Shown: positions 11,103 to 13,578 of the stretch, piece by piece | How the letters are laid out: each line of letters begins with the position of its first letter | Numbering within the stretch: the first letter of the stretch is position 1 | Assembly: GCA_019690055.1 (NCBI GenBank) | Contig: JADGGF010000062.1 | Coordinates: 1-13,578 of the forward strand | Direction: 5' to 3' | DNA: 13,578 nt | DNA from: Micromonosporaceae bacterium | GTDB taxonomy: Bacteria > Actinomycetota > Actinomycetes > Mycobacteriales > Micromonosporaceae | The notes under the pieces: generated by a model | The model's input: the letters and a program-made list of their open reading frames with translations, nothing else | Database searches by the model: none | What the model was told of the DNA's origin: nothing | Program-made: the position numbers and the translations under genes

Positions 11103-13424
11103 TCAGATCGGGCGCCCCGTTCCGGCGTCGAGGGCGCGGATTTCGGCGAGGATCGGTTTCCATTCGGCGGGCAGGCCGGACTCGGCCTTGCGGTCACCGT
11201 CGAGCGCGTGCCCGATTTTCAGAATCAGCGCCGCCTTGGGCGCGCTCATGTGGGGCGCCAGTTCCCGGGCGCTGTCGATTCGCCAGCGGGGCGGACGCGG
11301 TTGGCGGGCGAACACCAGGACCTCCGCCAGCGCGTCGGCCTGCGCCCGACTCGGCCGCAACGCCAGGACGTCGGCGAGGGACAGCCGACCCGCCTGCAGC
11401 GCGTCGCCGATCATGGCCGCGAAGTCCTCGGCCTGCACCGCCGTGATGGGCAGGTCATTCGGGTCGAGCGGTTCGGCGCGCAATGCCCATTTCAGGGCGT
11501 CGCTTCTCGCGGTGCGGGCCAGCGGCGAGCCGGCGTGGTCCGATCGAAGGATGTCTTCGGCGAGGTCGAGATAGCGGCGGACCGCCTCGCCCGGGTTCAG
11601 CACGCCATCAGCGGCGGCCCGCTCGGCGGCCTCGCCGGCCATGTGCGCGGCCGCGGCCCGGTAGTGGAACTTCTCCCACACGCTGGCTCGCCGGTCCTTG
11701 ACCATGGCGTCGAACAGGCTGACCGCGCCGGCCGGGTCGCCCGCCTTGCCGGTCCACCAGGCCAGCCCGTGGCGGCAGGTTCGCAGGTCGCGGTGTGCCT
11801 TGGGGTAGTGCTGGCTGCGGGCGGCGAGCACCTCGGTGAACTCAGCGACCGCGGCGGCCGGATCCCCGTTCTCGCCGATCGCCCGGGCCCGGTCCTGGCG
11901 GGCGTGCAGCACGATGGGCAGCCCCTTCTTGCCGAGTTGGCCGGCCCGCGCGATGACCGCATCATAGGCGGCGATGGCTTGCTCGTAGTTACCAAGATCG
12001 ATGTTTATCCAGGCGAGGTCCAGCATGAGCGTGAGCGTCTCGGTGGCGTTCTCGCCCAGCAGGACCTCGGCATCCCGCAGCGCGGCCGTCAGGATCGTCC
12101 GGCCGCCCCGCTTGTCGCCGATGTGGCCAGTCCACGCGCCCAGAGCCATCAACGCGTGCAACGTGGCTCGGTTGGTGAGGCCGTTGGTGGTCGCCCGCTC
12201 CACCAGGAGCCGGCGCGCGAGCCGACGGGCGGTGTCGGGGTGGCCGCTGGTCCCCACTTTCTCGACCCGTTTGTGCAACTCGTCCAGCGACTCCGTCAGC
12301 AGGTGACCGTCCACTGTGGGCACTGTGCCGCGCCCGTCCCGACCCGCCTGGCGGTACCAGTGCTGTTGCACGTGCCGGACCAGGTCGGTTGAGCTGTGGC
12401 GGTCCGGTCGCTGCACGTGGTAGCGCAGCAGCGTCTCTCGGAGGTCGTACCACGACAGTCGCTTGTCGGTGCCCGGTACCGCGTCGACCCGCTTGACCCA
12501 CTTGTCGGTGAGCCGCCGGATCGAGCTCATCGCGGTCTGGTTGGTCACGCCCAACAGGTTGGCCAGCTCGGTGACCGTCAGCGGGCGGCCCGCCCGCGCG
12601 AGCTCGATGACGATCCGCCGCTCGCCCGGGGCCAGCGATCGCAGCCGCTCGGTGAAATGGAGGTCGAGTTGATGCAGGAACTCATCGAAAGCCAGCCCGA
12701 GCGGGTCGGCCCGACCCGCGGCCAGGTGGCCGGCCGCCAGCGTCCAGAACCGGGGATTGCCCTGGACAAGCTCGTTGTAGCCGGTCACCTCGGTATCCAG
12801 TTCCGGCGTGATCACAGCCGGTTCGTCGCGGAGGTGCTCGCTCACGAGCCGGAGCGCCTCATCGGCGGACAACGGCCGCAGCACGAGTGGCACCAGCCCG
12901 GGCACCGGCCGGGCGGCCGAGCCCACGATCAGCGGCCCCGATCGCTTTGACAGCAGCGTGTCCCAGTCCGCCGCGTCGGTGGCCTGCAGTTGCTCGACGA
13001 CGGCATCCAGGTTCTCGATGACGACGACCAGCCGGGCCGAGCCCGGCAGCTCCTGCAGCGCGAGGCGTTCGAGCTCCTTGATCTGCTGCCGCTGCCACAG
13101 GTGCCGGGCGGTCTCCGTCGCGTCCGCCAAGCCAGCGGCCGCGAGACCCACGACGATCTCATAGAGCAGGCCGGCGTACGAGACCACCCCGAGGCCGCCA
13201 AGCGGCACCCACACGACCACGATCCCGTCGCCCACCTCGCGCCGCGCGTAGTCGAGGGCCGCGGTCAGCGCGTGCGTCTTGCCCGACCCGAACCCGCCGA
13301 CCACCACGCACGGCCGGGCCGCTCGCCCGCGGACGTGGTTGATCACCTCGCTCGCCAGTTCGGCGACCACGTCCTTGTTGGCCACCGCGAGCCGGTCCAG
13401 TTCGTCCGAGTTGCCCGCACTCAT
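11103..13424 (-). CDS. STAND-type P-loop ATPase with winged helix and TPR-like C-terminus
   Basis: A 773-residue signalling ATPase. Residues 35-230 form the NTPase: Walker A GGFGSGKT (43-50), Walker B-like RLVVVIENLD (131-140), and GNPRFWTLA (222-230), the GNP-type motif typical of STAND/Orc-like proteins. Residues 264-312 form a winged helix-turn-helix (LTVTELANLLGVTNQTAMSSIRRL). From about 370 on the protein is helical with TPR-like pairs (for example AWINIDLGNYEQAIAAYDAV, 471-490, and the NGDPAAAVAEFTEVL stretch). STAND proteins act as ATP-driven switches in regulation, cell death or phage defence. No effector domain is recognisable in this chain. The ATG at 13424 has no Shine-Dalgarno, but TATGAT ends eight bases before it, suggesting a leaderless transcript. 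No operon partner is visible on either side. Confidence 0.87.
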   Translation of the reverse strand: MSAGNSDELDRLAVANKDVVAELASEVINHVRGRAARPCVVVGGFGSGKTHALTAALDYARREVGDGIVVVWVPLGGLGVVSYAGLLYEIVVGLAAAGLADATETARHLWQRQQIKELERLALQELPGSARLVVVIENLDAVVEQLQATDAADWDTLLSKRSGPLIVGSAARPVPGLVPLVLRPLSADEALRLVSEHLRDEPAVITPELDTEVTGYNELVQGNPRFWTLAAGHLAAGRADPLGLAFDEFLHQLDLHFTERLRSLAPGERRIVIELARAGRPLTVTELANLLGVTNQTAMSSIRRLTDKWVKRVDAVPGTDKRLSWYDLRETLLRYHVQRPDRHSSTDLVRHVQQHWYRQAGRDGRGTVPTVDGHLLTESLDELHKRVEKVGTSGHPDTARRLARRLLVERATTNGLTNRATLHALMALGAWTGHIGDKRGGRTILTAALRDAEVLLGENATETLTLMLDLAWINIDLGNYEQAIAAYDAVIARAGQLGKKGLPIVLHARQDRARAIGENGDPAAAVAEFTEVLAARSQHYPKAHRDLRTCRHGLAWWTGKAGDPAGAVSLFDAMVKDRRASVWEKFHYRAAAAHMAGEAAERAAADGVLNPGEAVRRYLDLAEDILRSDHAGSPLARTARSDALKWALRAEPLDPNDLPITAVQAEDFAAMIGDALQAGRLSLADVLALRPSRAQADALAEVLVFARQPRPPRWRIDSARELAPHMSAPKAALILKIGHALDGDRKAESGLPAEWKPILAEIRALDAGTGRPI

Positions 13425-13426
13425 CG

Positions 13427-13440
13427 CGTGTGATCATACG
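13427..13440 (-). promoter_or_regulatory. -10 box and overlapping dyad before the STAND gene
   Basis: Read on the minus strand, TATGAT (13438-13433) lies eight bases before the ATG, a strong -10 for leaderless transcription. It sits within CGTGTGATCATACG (13427-13440), symmetrical except for one base pair of positions. A dimer bound here would block the promoter, so autorepression or a dedicated regulator is possible. No -35 box is convincing. Confidence 0.45.
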
Positions 13441-13578
13441 GCAACTTCGTCTTGCACCTTGTGCTGATGGAGTTAGGAGGCTACTCTGACGTAAGTCGGT
13501 TCCGTCTTGTATTGGGGTGAGGGTGGCCGGCTGGGGTACTCGGCGGGAGGTCAACCCGCGCGGTGCTCGGCCCGGGAC
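13441..13578. other. Right edge: upstream region, no supported gene
   Basis: This 138-base stretch upstream of the STAND gene holds no complete gene. On the plus strand, GTG codons at 13517 and 13523 open a frame that reaches the window edge (beginning VRVAGWGTRREVNP), but without a clear ribosome binding site. CTGACG (13486-13491) and TGTATT (13508-13513) with a 16-base gap are a weak promoter candidate for such a divergent gene. Confidence 0.3.

Overview
The window is very GC-rich, with strong G/C preference at third codon positions, GTG starts, AGGAGG-type ribosome binding sites and several possibly leaderless genes. It also carries actinobacterial families: a DUF6510-like protein next to a sulfite-oxidase-like enzyme, and a PF03640 'secreted repeat' protein. 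I infer an actinomycete chromosome of accessory character. I cannot name the genus. No rRNA, tRNA, insertion sequence, phage gene or CRISPR array was seen.

Left part (1-5480). The C-terminal end of a membrane protein runs off the left edge and converges on a block transcribed leftward. In transcription order this block is a PLP-dependent D-amino-acid deaminase / D-threonine-aldolase-like enzyme (4024-5262), a 42-residue single-pass membrane protein (3791-3919), and an NADP-type aldehyde dehydrogenase of the 2-oxoglutarate-semialdehyde class (2275-3786). A stem-loop with a T tract ends that unit, and an MFS transporter (693-2078) follows with its own promoter/operator region. Together they look like uptake and oxidation of an amino acid or sugar-acid-derived metabolite; the substrate is not determined.

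Middle part (5481-8650). A secreted or membrane-anchored PF03640 protein faces left. A 408-base divergent region with palindromes and two possible tiny ORFs separates it from a tight rightward operon: a molybdenum oxidoreductase of the sulfite-oxidase fold (6690-7286), an FAD/NAD(P) ferredoxin-reductase-like protein (7279-8052) and a four-cysteine zinc-ribbon DUF6510-like protein (8049-8372). All three overlap at stop/start codons. The reductase probably feeds electrons to, or takes them from, the molybdenum enzyme. The last gene ends inside the first unit of a seven-copy 22-bp tandem repeat.

Right part (8648-13578). A 43-residue charged protein with an excellent ribosome binding site points left. 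A 345-base divergent region rich in inverted repeats separates it from a 225-residue helical protein of unknown function. Next come a D-arginine-dehydrogenase-like FAD enzyme with a leaderless-type promoter and, convergent to it, a 773-residue STAND-type P-loop ATPase with a winged helix and a helical/TPR-like C-terminus.

The most unusual theme is four unrelated-sequence tandem arrays (unit about 17-24 bp) at gene boundaries. Three of them include the stop codon of the adjacent gene, as if gene ends were repeatedly duplicated.
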